From an uncultured Collinsella sp. (lineage in GTDB: Bacteria > Actinomycetota > Coriobacteriia > Coriobacteriales > Coriobacteriaceae), in the NCBI GenBank assembly GCA_937950415.1, contig CALFDL010000294.1, positions 1 to 12,551 on the forward strand: a stretch of 12,551 bases of DNA, in the 5' to 3' direction. Positions 1 to 7,670 of this stretch are shown here, piece after piece. The notes beneath the pieces were generated by a model that worked only from the letters and a program-made list of their open reading frames with translations, was not told the DNA's origin and did not search any database. Position 1 is the stretch's first letter. Each line of letters starts with the position of its first letter. A program made the position numbers and the translations under genes.

Positions 1-100
1 TTTCGCGGCCACGTTTGCTGCCCTGTGCGCAACGTTTTTCACGGCGAAAAGACGCCGTGCCAAGCTCGAGGCAGAACTCGACTCCACTGACGATATCTAA
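1..100 (+). CDS. C-terminal end of a probable sortase-anchored or membrane-anchored surface protein (partial)
   Basis: Only the last 32 codons are in the window, read from base 2 to a TAA at 98-100. They encode a hydrophobic stretch (FAATFAALCATFF), then a basic cluster (KRRR) and an acidic tail ending in STDDI. A hydrophobic segment followed by basic residues at the extreme C-terminus is what the end of a cell-wall sorting signal looks like; the LPxTG-type motif itself would lie outside the window, so a plain C-terminal membrane anchor is equally possible. The tail after the basic cluster (about 14 residues) is longer than in typical sorting signals. The convergent gene at 190-4560 has a similarly long acidic tail, so the two may be distant paralogues. 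A hairpin terminator follows directly. Confidence 0.6.
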   Translation, partial: FAATFAALCATFFTAKRRRAKLEAELDSTDDI

Positions 101-104
101 TGCG

Positions 105-142
105 AAATGGGCTGGCTCTGGGTATCCAGAACCAGCCCATTT
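105..142. terminator. Hairpin between convergent genes, probable bidirectional terminator
   Basis: Bases 105-121 (AAATGGGCTGG...) pair with 126-142 (...CCAGCCCATTT) to give a 17-bp stem with one internal mismatch (116/131) and a 4-base loop (GTAT, 122-125). It starts four bases after the stop codon of the plus-strand gene and lies about 48 bases beyond the stop of the minus-strand gene. Each strand ends its stem with only a short T run (TTT), so it is a weak canonical intrinsic terminator, but position and symmetry fit a shared terminator for both converging transcripts. Confidence 0.7.
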
Positions 143-189
143 GATGTTCGATGAGCCGAGTCGGCGTCTCTCGTAAAAGCAACTAGGAG

Positions 190-3100
190 CTAGCGAGGCT
201 CATCCGAATTGACCTCATCGGCGGTGTCGATTTCGAGTGCTGTGCGGCGGGCGCTGTAGGCGACGAGGCCGGCTCCGGCTGCGGCGAGTGCTGCTGCGGC
301 TGCCGTCAGGGGGATGTTGCTGTCACCCGTTCCAGCAAGCGCGCCTGCTTTTCCAGAACGCTTGCTGTTACCGCGGTCCTTGCCGCTGCCAGAGCCGCTG
401 CCGCCACCGGAGCTGCCTCCCGTGCCGGAACCGCCGCCGCTCGAGCCGCCATCGCCGTCCACGGTCATCGGTGCATCGTGAAGCCCCGTCGTATCCGCTT
501 TGTCGCATACGCCGACCTGAACTTCTGAGCGTTCGCATGCCGCGTCGGGCACATGGAGCTCGTGCAGTACGGCGCCCAGCGCCGAGTTTGCGCCCGGTCG
601 AATTTCCTCGAGCGTTACAGGATCGAGCGCCACCAGATTACGCGCCTTCGCATACAGCGTTACGCGTTTGCCCACTTCGTCGCTCCAACTCTCGGGAATG
701 GCGAAGCTCATGCGGAACTGTGCCGTGCAACCCGGTGCCAGCACGGCGTTGCCGTTGTCGGCTACCAGCGGGTGCGTTGCAAAACGTGCGCCCAGCGTCT
801 CGAGCGCGTACTTCACGTGCGCCATGTCGTTGGCCGAAGCGTCCTCGGCAAGCTCTGGATCGTAGATCGAAGCCATGCGTGCGTTCACTCCGAATCCGAT
901 GGATGCGCTGGAGAACGGCTGGCTGGAGCCCTCTCGGTACAGATCGATCGTGCCGGCGGTCAGCAAGGTGTTGCCGTCGTTTCGCACCGTGACCATGAAG
1001 GATTCGCCTGCTGCTCCGGGCACCACCGCGCCCGAGGTAGCGACCGCGCCCGTCGGAGTGGCACACGCCACCAAGGGCACTTCGATGCCGTGCAACTCTG
1101 CCTCGCTCTTCTCCGCGCTCACAATGTGCGTGGCGAGCGTGGAGAGCATGCCTCCCGACGTCAAAAATGTCGTTATCTGATCGACGGGATGGTCCAGCTC
1201 GCACATCACGAACGGCTCCGTGAACAGATCGCCTGCCAAGGTGCTGGCGAAGATGCGGAAGTGCTTGTCCATCACTGCTACCGGGTTGCCTTCTTCGTCG
1301 TAGGTTTGTCCCACCTTGCCATCGGTGTTCTCTACATAGAGCACGCACCTGCCGTTGTTGCTTACGCTAAACGATGCCGGGCCACAGCCTGCGGCACCCA
1401 CGGGCTGCGTTGCAAATGCCGATGCGCCTCGTGCCCAAGTAATATGCTGCAGCTGCTCGTTGACGGTAGCCAAAAAGCCCGTGTGCTGCGGCCACGGCAC
1501 CGCGTGGGGTACTGTGGCATCTGGCGACATGACGCCCCAACCCGCGATGGACTGGCCGATCACGGCGTACGATGCACAGCCACAACCACCTGCAGTCTCG
1601 TATGCAACGGGCACCACCATTTTGCCGTTGGTATTCTCGGGCGCGCCGAGCTCGATGCTCGACGGTGCCTGCGGAAAGCGGAGGACCTGACGGAACGTGA
1701 GACTGTCGCCCGAAACGTCCGACCACAGGGTAAAGCACTCCAGCGCAGCCTCGGCCTCGCTGCCGAGTGCCTTTTCTGCGGTGGTTCCGCGGCGGTGGAG
1801 GTAGGCACCCGACAGACGCCCGTCGACCAGCGTCTTGCCCACCGTGATGCGCGGGCACTGCAGGCAATGGTAGCCATCCTCCTGAAGGCGGCCGCGCGAG
1901 ATGCTGCGCCACGACGTGTACGATATCACGCGAACTCCGTCGTTGCTTATGCGCAGGCGCACAACGGACAGTATGCCGGATGTGCTCGCCGCATCGAAAA
2001 GGGTGTTGTCGCCGTCGCGGCGCTCGCCCGAGACCAGCAACACGTAGGCGTCCTGGTTTCCTCTTCCGTCCGTATATTCCACCACGTCGAAGTCGTAATC
2101 GAATATGCCGGTGCGCTCCACGTCGCCCTCGCCAAACCCAAGGGGGAAGTCCACGGGTGTGGGAGCGGACCACGTGCCGTTCGTCTTTGTATGTACCACC
2201 AGGCGCGAGCGGCCATTCTCGCCGTAGCGCACCGAGGCGATACGGAATAGACACTCCATGCCGGCAATCATCGTTAGCCTCATGTGGGCTTCGCTGAGCA
2301 CGCCGGAAAACAGCACGTTGTCGCTCGAGGGCTTGATGCCGCCACGCTCGTCCTCCGATACACCAGCAGAATTGGCGTTGGGGTCCGCAACGGCGTTCGT
2401 CGCCTGCCCGATATAGGTGTACTCATACATCGGCGCGGCGTTTTCGTCGTTCTCTATCAGTGCGTGGACGAAATGCTCGATCTGTCCCGTGTCGTCGCTT
2501 TCTGCATCCGCCTCGAGCTCAATGCGCGTGACCGACCGGTCCCAATCGCGCACGATAGGCGCGACGTTTACGGCAGTGGCCTTAACCTCGGCGCGTGCGA
2601 GCAGCTCAGCGTTGGTGACGATGGTGGCCGATGCGATGAATTGCGGCACGCCGCCCGCCTCGGCGTTGCCGGCCGTGCCGAAGCGGGCATCCAACGTGTA
2701 AGGCGTATCTCCACCCAATGCGAGCTCAGAGCGCTGGAGCACATACTGGTTGCCATTGTTCACCGACATATTCCACGAATCGAGGAGTGTGGGCCACGAT
2801 CCCGACCAAGCTTTGGTGGTCCACTTGAACATGACGAACTGGAGTATCACATCGACATCGACGTCTGCACCCACGCGCAGCCGCGGAAGCTGGTGCCCGG
2901 CCGCCTTCTCGTACCCAATGAACAGGGTGAGGGATGCGGCGCCACGCACGGCAGACGAAGCGACGCCTGCAACGCCGGCGCCAAAGGTGACGGCAAGCCC
3001 GATCTGGATAGTGAATGAGCCCGACGTGTTGGAATAGTCGAGCGAAATGTTTTTAAAAAACGCCGCGCCGCTGCCGTGCGTGTGGACACCCACGGCGAGC

Positions 3101-4560
3101 GCCAGCTTCGCCAACACCCAGGGGTTGACGTTTAGGAAAAACGGTACCGGTCCTAGGGTAAACTGCTCGGTCCAATTGAGGTCGGTTCTTACCTGGAAGA
3201 GGGCCTTAATATTGCCGTATGCGGGGTCGTTGTTGTTGCCCCAGGTTTTGCCCACCCAATCGTAGGCGAGCGAGCCGTACAGCTGTGTGGCGATATCCAT
3301 CGTGAACAGCAGCGTGCAATGGTGGCGAAGGAGCTTGGTGTTTCTTGGATCGGTACCCGAACCGGCACTCATACTCTTGTACTGATTCCACTTCCCCTCC
3401 ATCTCGTCGAGGTAGCGGTTTGCCTGCTTGGCGCCCGACTCACGCGGTGACTTCTTCCAGTACTCCGGATCCGGATTGCCCGAATCGTTCATATAGCTGG
3501 CTGGTTTGTATCCTCCGCCAAACAGTACGTATCCGGCAAACGAGAAATCGAAGAGGATCGGAAATGTGGGCATCCAACACGTGAACTTATTACCGCCGAT
3601 GCCGGGAAACGATGCGGGGAAATCAAACGGAGTGATCTCCTGGTCCATGGTAGTGGGGACGATAGTGGTCGAGCCCGATTCCGCCTTTGCGGCTGGCGCA
3701 GTGACAACGGCCATGGGGGAGGAGAGCGTGTAGGTTTTACCCTGATAGTCGAGGACAAAGCGCAGCTTGCACCCTTCTTCCAGAAGGTTCGACGCTGTAT
3801 CGAGGAACTTGTCTTCGAGCGTGAACGTCGCCAGATTATCCGCGCCCGATGCGCTGGCCTTGACTTGGCCAATCTGCGTGACGGTTTCGGATGAGCTGTC
3901 CGCAGCGGGCATCACTTTATTGATATGTAGCGTTGCCTGTCCACCCTGTGGCAGATGTGCCTGCACGGTAAAGGCGTGCGTATCGGGCTGCTCGTTTGTC
4001 GTGTCGTCCTTCGGCAATGCCATGAACGTGGCTTCAGCGTACTGGATGTCCCATTCGTCGAATGTGAGCTGGCGAAAGTACGGCTCGCCGTCGGAAAGCG
4101 GACGCGTGGGCGCGGTTATGGCGGTGCCGCCCTGGATACGCGCAAGGGGAATCTCGACATCACGGTAGCCCGCCATGCTAATGGAGATGCCGCCGTTAAA
4201 GTCGTACGCGTCGAGAAGCGTTGCCTCGTCCACGTAGCCTTCCGAAAGAGGGGCGACCTCAAAGATGGCCGTGCCCTCGTCGTCGGTCGTGGCGGTGAGC
4301 TGCTTGTCTGCGGCATAGCGCGATGTGAGCGTGACCTGGGCACCCGCGATGGGCGTATTCTTGTTGGCGACGTCGACCACGACCACACCAAACATGGTGC
4401 GCGAGAGAACGAGCACCCTGAAGGGGTCTTTTTCGTCGGCATAGGCTTCGGTGGGCGCGAACGGCAATATGAAGGCGTTTGCGCTTCCCGACACGCGCGG
4501 CAACATAATGCTCGCCAGCGAGGACGTTCCGGCAACAAGTAGCGAACGGCGATCAAGCAT
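190..4560 (-). CDS. Large secreted cell-wall surface protein: Tat-like signal, cysteine-rich beta-type body, LAxTG-type sorting signal
   Basis: A 1456-residue protein predicted to be exported and covalently attached to the cell wall; its ligand or activity is unknown. The ATG at 4560 is chosen because GGGAG lies 6 bases upstream and the signal then starts at once: residues 1-9 contain DRRSLL, a twin-arginine-like motif, then a mildly hydrophobic stretch and possible cleavage near AYA-DE (41/42). Residues ~45-145 resemble a carboxypeptidase-regulatory or Cna-B-like beta domain (PIAGAQVTL...DDEGTAIFEV). The centre (~500-620) has alternating strand-like segments; the rest is beta-rich with no family I recognise. 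A CARDB/Ig-like segment comes near ~1210-1360, then a Gly/Ser linker, LAGTG (1408-1412), a hydrophobic helix, ARR and a long acidic tail. LAxTG is the motif favoured by class E sortases. About 16 cysteines are present, including CLQC (899-902) and CGC (993-995). The LuxR regulator gene lies 157 bases upstream on the same strand. Confidence 0.88.
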   Translation of the reverse strand: MLDRRSLLVAGTSSLASIMLPRVSGSANAFILPFAPTEAYADEKDPFRVLVLSRTMFGVVVVDVANKNTPIAGAQVTLTSRYAADKQLTATTDDEGTAIFEVAPLSEGYVDEATLLDAYDFNGGISISMAGYRDVEIPLARIQGGTAITAPTRPLSDGEPYFRQLTFDEWDIQYAEATFMALPKDDTTNEQPDTHAFTVQAHLPQGGQATLHINKVMPAADSSSETVTQIGQVKASASGADNLATFTLEDKFLDTASNLLEEGCKLRFVLDYQGKTYTLSSPMAVVTAPAAKAESGSTTIVPTTMDQEITPFDFPASFPGIGGNKFTCWMPTFPILFDFSFAGYVLFGGGYKPASYMNDSGNPDPEYWKKSPRESGAKQANRYLDEMEGKWNQYKSMSAGSGTDPRNTKLLRHHCTLLFTMDIATQLYGSLAYDWVGKTWGNNNDPAYGNIKALFQVRTDLNWTEQFTLGPVPFFLNVNPWVLAKLALAVGVHTHGSGAAFFKNISLDYSNTSGSFTIQIGLAVTFGAGVAGVASSAVRGAASLTLFIGYEKAAGHQLPRLRVGADVDVDVILQFVMFKWTTKAWSGSWPTLLDSWNMSVNNGNQYVLQRSELALGGDTPYTLDARFGTAGNAEAGGVPQFIASATIVTNAELLARAEVKATAVNVAPIVRDWDRSVTRIELEADAESDDTGQIEHFVHALIENDENAAPMYEYTYIGQATNAVADPNANSAGVSEDERGGIKPSSDNVLFSGVLSEAHMRLTMIAGMECLFRIASVRYGENGRSRLVVHTKTNGTWSAPTPVDFPLGFGEGDVERTGIFDYDFDVVEYTDGRGNQDAYVLLVSGERRDGDNTLFDAASTSGILSVVRLRISNDGVRVISYTSWRSISRGRLQEDGYHCLQCPRITVGKTLVDGRLSGAYLHRRGTTAEKALGSEAEAALECFTLWSDVSGDSLTFRQVLRFPQAPSSIELGAPENTNGKMVVPVAYETAGGCGCASYAVIGQSIAGWGVMSPDATVPHAVPWPQHTGFLATVNEQLQHITWARGASAFATQPVGAAGCGPASFSVSNNGRCVLYVENTDGKVGQTYDEEGNPVAVMDKHFRIFASTLAGDLFTEPFVMCELDHPVDQITTFLTSGGMLSTLATHIVSAEKSEAELHGIEVPLVACATPTGAVATSGAVVPGAAGESFMVTVRNDGNTLLTAGTIDLYREGSSQPFSSASIGFGVNARMASIYDPELAEDASANDMAHVKYALETLGARFATHPLVADNGNAVLAPGCTAQFRMSFAIPESWSDEVGKRVTLYAKARNLVALDPVTLEEIRPGANSALGAVLHELHVPDAACERSEVQVGVCDKADTTGLHDAPMTVDGDGGSSGGGSGTGGSSGGGSGSGSGKDRGNSKRSGKAGALAGTGDSNIPLTAAAAALAAAGAGLVAYSARRTALEIDTADEVNSDEPR

Positions 4561-4717
4561 CTTTGGCTCCCATCCCGCAGGCATCGGTGGAAATAACCCA
4601 ATTTTGCGAGAAGGCATCCTGTCACGGTAGTGCCGTCCGAGGGTCAAAATGTCCAATTTGAGCGCGCGAAAGCGCTAGGCCCCCGGAGTGCTTTCGATAC
4701 GCCGGGCAGTCTGGCCG

Positions 4718-5722
4718 CTAGCGCAACATGTGGGCAATCAGCTCGGCGCGAGTTCCGATACCAAGCTTGGCATACACTCCTGATAGGCGGTTTTTGACGG
4801 TGCCCGGCGATACACCCATATGACAAGCGATTTCGGCATTGGTCCACCCACGGCAGGCGAGCATGGCCATGGTGAACTCCGTGGTCGTTAAATCGTCGGC
4901 CACGTCCTCGCCCGAATCGGGGTTGTGGATGCGCCGCCAGCCGTAGCTGAATCGATACGTAATCTCGATGATGCGAGCGAAATCGTCGGGATATTGCGAT
5001 TTTAAGCATGCCTCGATAAGCCCCTGCAAAAGGCCGTGGTGCTCGCCAATGAGCTCGATAAGGCCGTCGGGGCGCGCAATGTCCCAAGCAGCTCCGAAGT
5101 GCGTTTTTGCAGCGTCGATGTCTTTGAGGCTCATGCATGCCATGGAAGCCGCCAGGTGCAGGAACAGTTCCGAGATCGGATAACTTCCCTGTTTCATAAT
5201 CAGGGCGTTTTCCGCCATGCCCAGGCTGCGGCCGTATTCGCCGCGCAGATACAAGGCGTGCGCCATCACGTAGCTGGCGAACAGGCGCAGGCCTTCGGGC
5301 AGATGCGCCGCAAGTGGATAAAACTCTTCGGCAGAATACGGGGAAGGCAAGTGCAGCAGGACGCTCGCGGCCGAGGCGAACAGGATGTGCATGGCGTGGA
5401 CGGCAGGCGATTCCTTGTCGGCTGGCGTATCGAGGATGCCAGCAAGGCACCGGCGGGCATCGGCGATACGGTTGAGCGACAGACTGGCATATCCGCAGAT
5501 AAAGCATGCGGAATAGCGCAGTGCGGGGTCGGTGGCGTCAAGATAGGGGCGTGTTGTCTTGGCAGCGAGGGTGGCCTGTCCGCGAAAGTACAGCGCTTCT
5601 GCCGTGGCAATGGCGCGCGAATCGGGGTCGGAAATGCTTGCAACTGCAGCGTCAATCTGCCCCGGCACAAAGGCGGTGCACATCAACGGCATGGGAACGC
5701 GTGGGTAACCATCGCAGTCCAT
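4718..5722 (-). CDS. LuxR-family transcriptional regulator with helical-repeat N-terminal domain
   Basis: A 334-residue probable DNA-binding regulator. The last ~56 residues form a LuxR/GerE-type helix-turn-helix: TEFTMAMLACRGWTNAEIA, then MGVSPGTVKNRLSGVYAKLG and a closing helix ending HMLR at the stop. The first ~275 residues are helical and alanine/leucine rich with TPR-like spacing (for example FRGQATLAAKTTRPYLD and LRGEYGRSLGMAENAL); there is no receiver domain or Walker motif, so the signal it senses is not apparent. The ATG at 5722 is preferred because GGGAG sits 7 bases upstream; an in-frame TTG at 5749 has no comparable ribosome site. It lies 67 bases downstream of the histidine kinase gene and 157 bases upstream of the surface-protein gene, all on the same strand. 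It could be co-transcribed with the two-component system and could control the surface protein, but no operator was identified. Confidence 0.85.
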   Translation of the reverse strand: MDCDGYPRVPMPLMCTAFVPGQIDAAVASISDPDSRAIATAEALYFRGQATLAAKTTRPYLDATDPALRYSACFICGYASLSLNRIADARRCLAGILDTPADKESPAVHAMHILFASAASVLLHLPSPYSAEEFYPLAAHLPEGLRLFASYVMAHALYLRGEYGRSLGMAENALIMKQGSYPISELFLHLAASMACMSLKDIDAAKTHFGAAWDIARPDGLIELIGEHHGLLQGLIEACLKSQYPDDFARIIEITYRFSYGWRRIHNPDSGEDVADDLTTTEFTMAMLACRGWTNAEIACHMGVSPGTVKNRLSGVYAKLGIGTRAELIAHMLR

Positions 5723-5742
5723 CTTCCATCTCCCATCAGGTG

Positions 5743-5772
5743 GCAACAATGCAGCAATTGTACTCCTGTTGC
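5743..5772. promoter_or_regulatory. Inverted repeat between kinase and LuxR genes, possible regulatory site
   Basis: GCAACA (5743-5748) and TGTTGC (5767-5772) form an inverted repeat enclosing a second one, ACAAT (5746-5750) and ATTGT (5757-5761). The two pairings are mutually exclusive, since the arms overlap. On the minus strand TACAAT (5762-5757) resembles a -10 hexamer, but no good -35 is visible. The site lies 21-50 bases upstream of the LuxR start codon, so an operator, a weak internal promoter or chance are all possible. Confidence 0.25.
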
Positions 5773-5789
5773 TCGGGACCCCTTTCGTT

Positions 5790-6941
5790 TTACTGTTCGG
5801 TTGACGCTGCGGATCGTTTTGGAAGGCTTACGAGCATGGTGGTCCCGTTCTCGGAACTTGCTTCGACCTCTACCGTGCCACCGTGAAGTGCTGCAATCTC
5901 CCAAACAAGCGCTAGCCCGAGTCCTGCGCCGCCGTATGCCCTGCTGCGGGATTTGTCTAGACGAAAGAACGGTTGGAAGATGCTCTCACGGTACTGCTTG
6001 GGTATTCCCGGGCCCTGGTCCTCGACTCGCAGGAACACGTGGCTGTCGTTGTCGCAGATGGAGACGATAACGCTCGAGTCGGTGCGGCTATAGCGGATAG
6101 CGTTTTCGGCCAGGTTAAACACCAGCCGATAGAGGAGCGTGTCGCTCCCGATTACTAGAGCGTCTCCAGCACAATTGAGGGCTATGCCCCTTTTTTCGGC
6201 AAGTGGCGCAAGGTCGGTGAGGACCTCTTCGGACAAGGGGCCAAGTTCAACATCGTCCTCGCAAGGAACGCTGCGGAGCTCACTCATCTCGAGCAATACC
6301 TTGGTCATTCGAGACATGCGCTCAGTTTGTTCTTGTAGCAGGCCGAGCAGCTCGGCTGTTTCGGGCTGCAAACCGGAGTGCTCGGAGATGAATAGTTCAA
6401 CCTGTGCTTGCATAAGGGCGAGCGGGGTGCGCAGCTCGTGTGCGGCGTTGCCGGTAAATTGACGCTGTGCAGAGAACCCTTCGCCAAGACGGGCGATCAT
6501 GTCGTTGAAAGAGGCGCTACATCGTTGTAGCTCGGTGGGCGCATCTTCACTGAGTCTGATTTCGCTTAGGTTGTCAGGCTGCACGCGCTCAACCTGGGCG
6601 GCAAAAGCTCGTAGCGGTTTGAGTGCACGGCCACTCACAAAGTATGCCAGCACGCCGCCAAGGAGTGTGACTCCAGCCGTGATGCACCAGGTTGTCGTGC
6701 CAAAAGACTCTTGTGCGTCGTTTACGACGATCGTGACCTTGTCATCAGGGGTCGCTTTCGTTGGGTCGAACGCCTGGGGCGAATCTTCGCCGGTTGCGTT
6801 AAAGGCCGAGATGTCACTGCCGATGGCATCCATGTAGCGCATGCCCGTATAGCCGACCAGGCAGTTCGTCAGCACGCATGCCGCACACGTGAGCAGTGCC
6901 GTCATAATCGTTATGCGCCATTGAAGGGAAAGCCTTTTCAT
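5790..6941 (-). CDS. Membrane sensor histidine kinase (HAMP, HisKA, HATPase)
   Basis: A 383-residue sensor kinase that would autophosphorylate and pass phosphate to the response regulator encoded just upstream. Order: membrane helix 1 (~9-31), a short extracytoplasmic segment (~32-84), membrane helix 2 (~85-104), HAMP linker, H-box NAAHELRTPLA with phosphoacceptor His168, N-box NLAENAIRYS (276-285), G1 box DQGPGIP (308-314), F-box FQPFFR and G2 box GGAGLGLAL (337-345). All catalytic boxes look intact. The ATG at 6941 has GGAGG 7 bases upstream and overlaps the regulator stop codon in an ATGA, so translation is probably coupled. Helix 1 contains C19-A-A-C22 and C27, and helix 2 begins with C86; cysteines in this arrangement beside a thiol-redox operon suggest, but do not show, redox sensing. 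The sensor segment is too short (about 50 residues) to hold a PAS or Cache fold. Confidence 0.95.
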   Translation of the reverse strand: MKRLSLQWRITIMTALLTCAACVLTNCLVGYTGMRYMDAIGSDISAFNATGEDSPQAFDPTKATPDDKVTIVVNDAQESFGTTTWCITAGVTLLGGVLAYFVSGRALKPLRAFAAQVERVQPDNLSEIRLSEDAPTELQRCSASFNDMIARLGEGFSAQRQFTGNAAHELRTPLALMQAQVELFISEHSGLQPETAELLGLLQEQTERMSRMTKVLLEMSELRSVPCEDDVELGPLSEEVLTDLAPLAEKRGIALNCAGDALVIGSDTLLYRLVFNLAENAIRYSRTDSSVIVSICDNDSHVFLRVEDQGPGIPKQYRESIFQPFFRLDKSRSRAYGGAGLGLALVWEIAALHGGTVEVEASSENGTTMLVSLPKRSAASTEQ

Positions 6942-7612
6942 TCGCTATCCTCCATAACGTAGCCCTCTCCAATCCGATTGCGAATCGGGTCGTATCCCAA
7001 AGCGCTGCGTAGCTTTTTGCGGAGCGACGAGATATGAACGCGGGTTGCGTTGCTAAAGCTGTTCACGGTGCTATCCCAAACGTGCTCTATAAGCTCCTCT
7101 TGGCTTACCGGTCGCCCCTGATTAAGCATCAGGTATTCCAAGATTCCCGTTTCCTTGCGCGTAAGAGATAAGGCCTCGCTGTCCACGGAAGCGATGCGCG
7201 CCTTGGTGTCAAAGCGGAGCTTTCCACAGGTTAATACTATGTCGCTTTGTGCGAAGCGTCTGAGGGTGAGGCTGCGGATCCTTGCCGCAAGTTCGTCCAG
7301 ATGAAACGGCTTGGTGAGGTAATCGTTGGCGCCGGCATCGAGTCCGGCGACTTTATCGGATACTTCGCCACGCGCGGACAGAATCAGCACCTTGGTCTCG
7401 CAGTCGGTTTTCCTAAGTTCCCTGAGCACGGTCATGCCGTCGATACGGGGAAGGTTGAGGTCGAGTACCACGAGGTCAAAGACTTCGACGCCCAACAGGT
7501 CGAGCGCCTCCTGTCCGTCGTGGCAGCAGTCGACGCTGTACGCCAAGTTTCGCAAGCTGCGTGCGATTGCATCGCACAGTGCTCGCTCGTCTTCGACGAT
7601 CAAAATACGCAT
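6938..7612 (-). CDS. OmpR/PhoB-family response regulator
   Basis: A 224-residue two-domain regulator. The receiver domain begins MRILIVEDE, with acidic residues E7/D8, phosphoacceptor D51 (VVLDLNLP), switch residue S79 (LILSARG) and K101 (YLTKPF), so it should be phosphorylatable. The C-terminal ~90 residues form a winged helix of the OmpR type (LTRKETGILEYLMLNQGRP, then RVHISSLRKKL and GEGYVME). The ATG at 7612 is chosen because AAGGAG lies 6 bases upstream and the receiver fold starts there; an in-frame upstream start at 7630 would place that AAGGAG inside the gene. It is the first gene of the minus-strand group and is transcribed away from the redox operon, whose start codon is only 90 bases distant. 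Control of both the divergent operon and its own promoter is a natural inference. The receiver carries an unusual adjacent cysteine pair, C29-C30. Confidence 0.96.
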   Translation of the reverse strand: MRILIVEDERALCDAIARSLRNLAYSVDCCHDGQEALDLLGVEVFDLVVLDLNLPRIDGMTVLRELRKTDCETKVLILSARGEVSDKVAGLDAGANDYLTKPFHLDELAARIRSLTLRRFAQSDIVLTCGKLRFDTKARIASVDSEALSLTRKETGILEYLMLNQGRPVSQEELIEHVWDSTVNSFSNATRVHISSLRKKLRSALGYDPIRNRIGEGYVMEDSE

Positions 7613-7642
7613 AACAGTCTCCTTGCACATTCCAAATTGCGC

Positions 7643-7670
7643 TTAACACGGATTTTATAGTCGATATGGT
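7643..7670 (+). promoter_or_regulatory. Candidate sigma-70-type promoter for the redox operon
   Basis: TTAACA (7643-7648, five of six matches to the -35 consensus) is followed after 16 bases by TATGGT (7665-7670, four of six to the -10). Transcription would start near 7677, just ahead of the AAAGGAG ribosome site at 7688-7694. Two direct copies of ATGGTC (7666-7671 and 7674-7679), with a related GTGGTC at 7694-7699, overlap or follow the -10 and could be bound by the divergent response regulator. On the opposite strand TATAAA (7659-7654) could be a -10 for the regulator gene, but it has no convincing -35. Confidence 0.4.

Noticed and set aside
400..450. Simple GC-rich repeat near the 3' end of the surface gene
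   Set aside because: It is the Gly/Ser-rich linker before the sorting motif, a normal wall-spanning spacer and not a separate repeat element.
553..2250. 565-residue open frame on the plus strand
   Set aside because: It is antisense to the surface protein gene, has no domain pattern, and is rich in Arg, His and Cys as expected from the reverse strand of high-GC coding DNA.
4561..4656. Upstream TTG start at 4656 and ATGs at 4617 and 4584 for the surface protein
   Set aside because: None has a well-spaced ribosome site, and they would bury the twin-arginine-like signal inside the chain; the ATG at 4560 has GGGAG correctly placed.
4660..4710. Possible terminator between the LuxR and surface protein genes (short GC-rich arms such as CCCGG/CCGGG and AGCGC/GCGCT)
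   Set aside because: Stems are only about 5 bp with long loops and no T run, so they do not support a terminator call.
5036..6070. 344-residue plus-strand frame spanning the LuxR and kinase genes
   Set aside because: It is antisense to two well-supported genes and their gap, and shows no recognisable domain or ribosome site.
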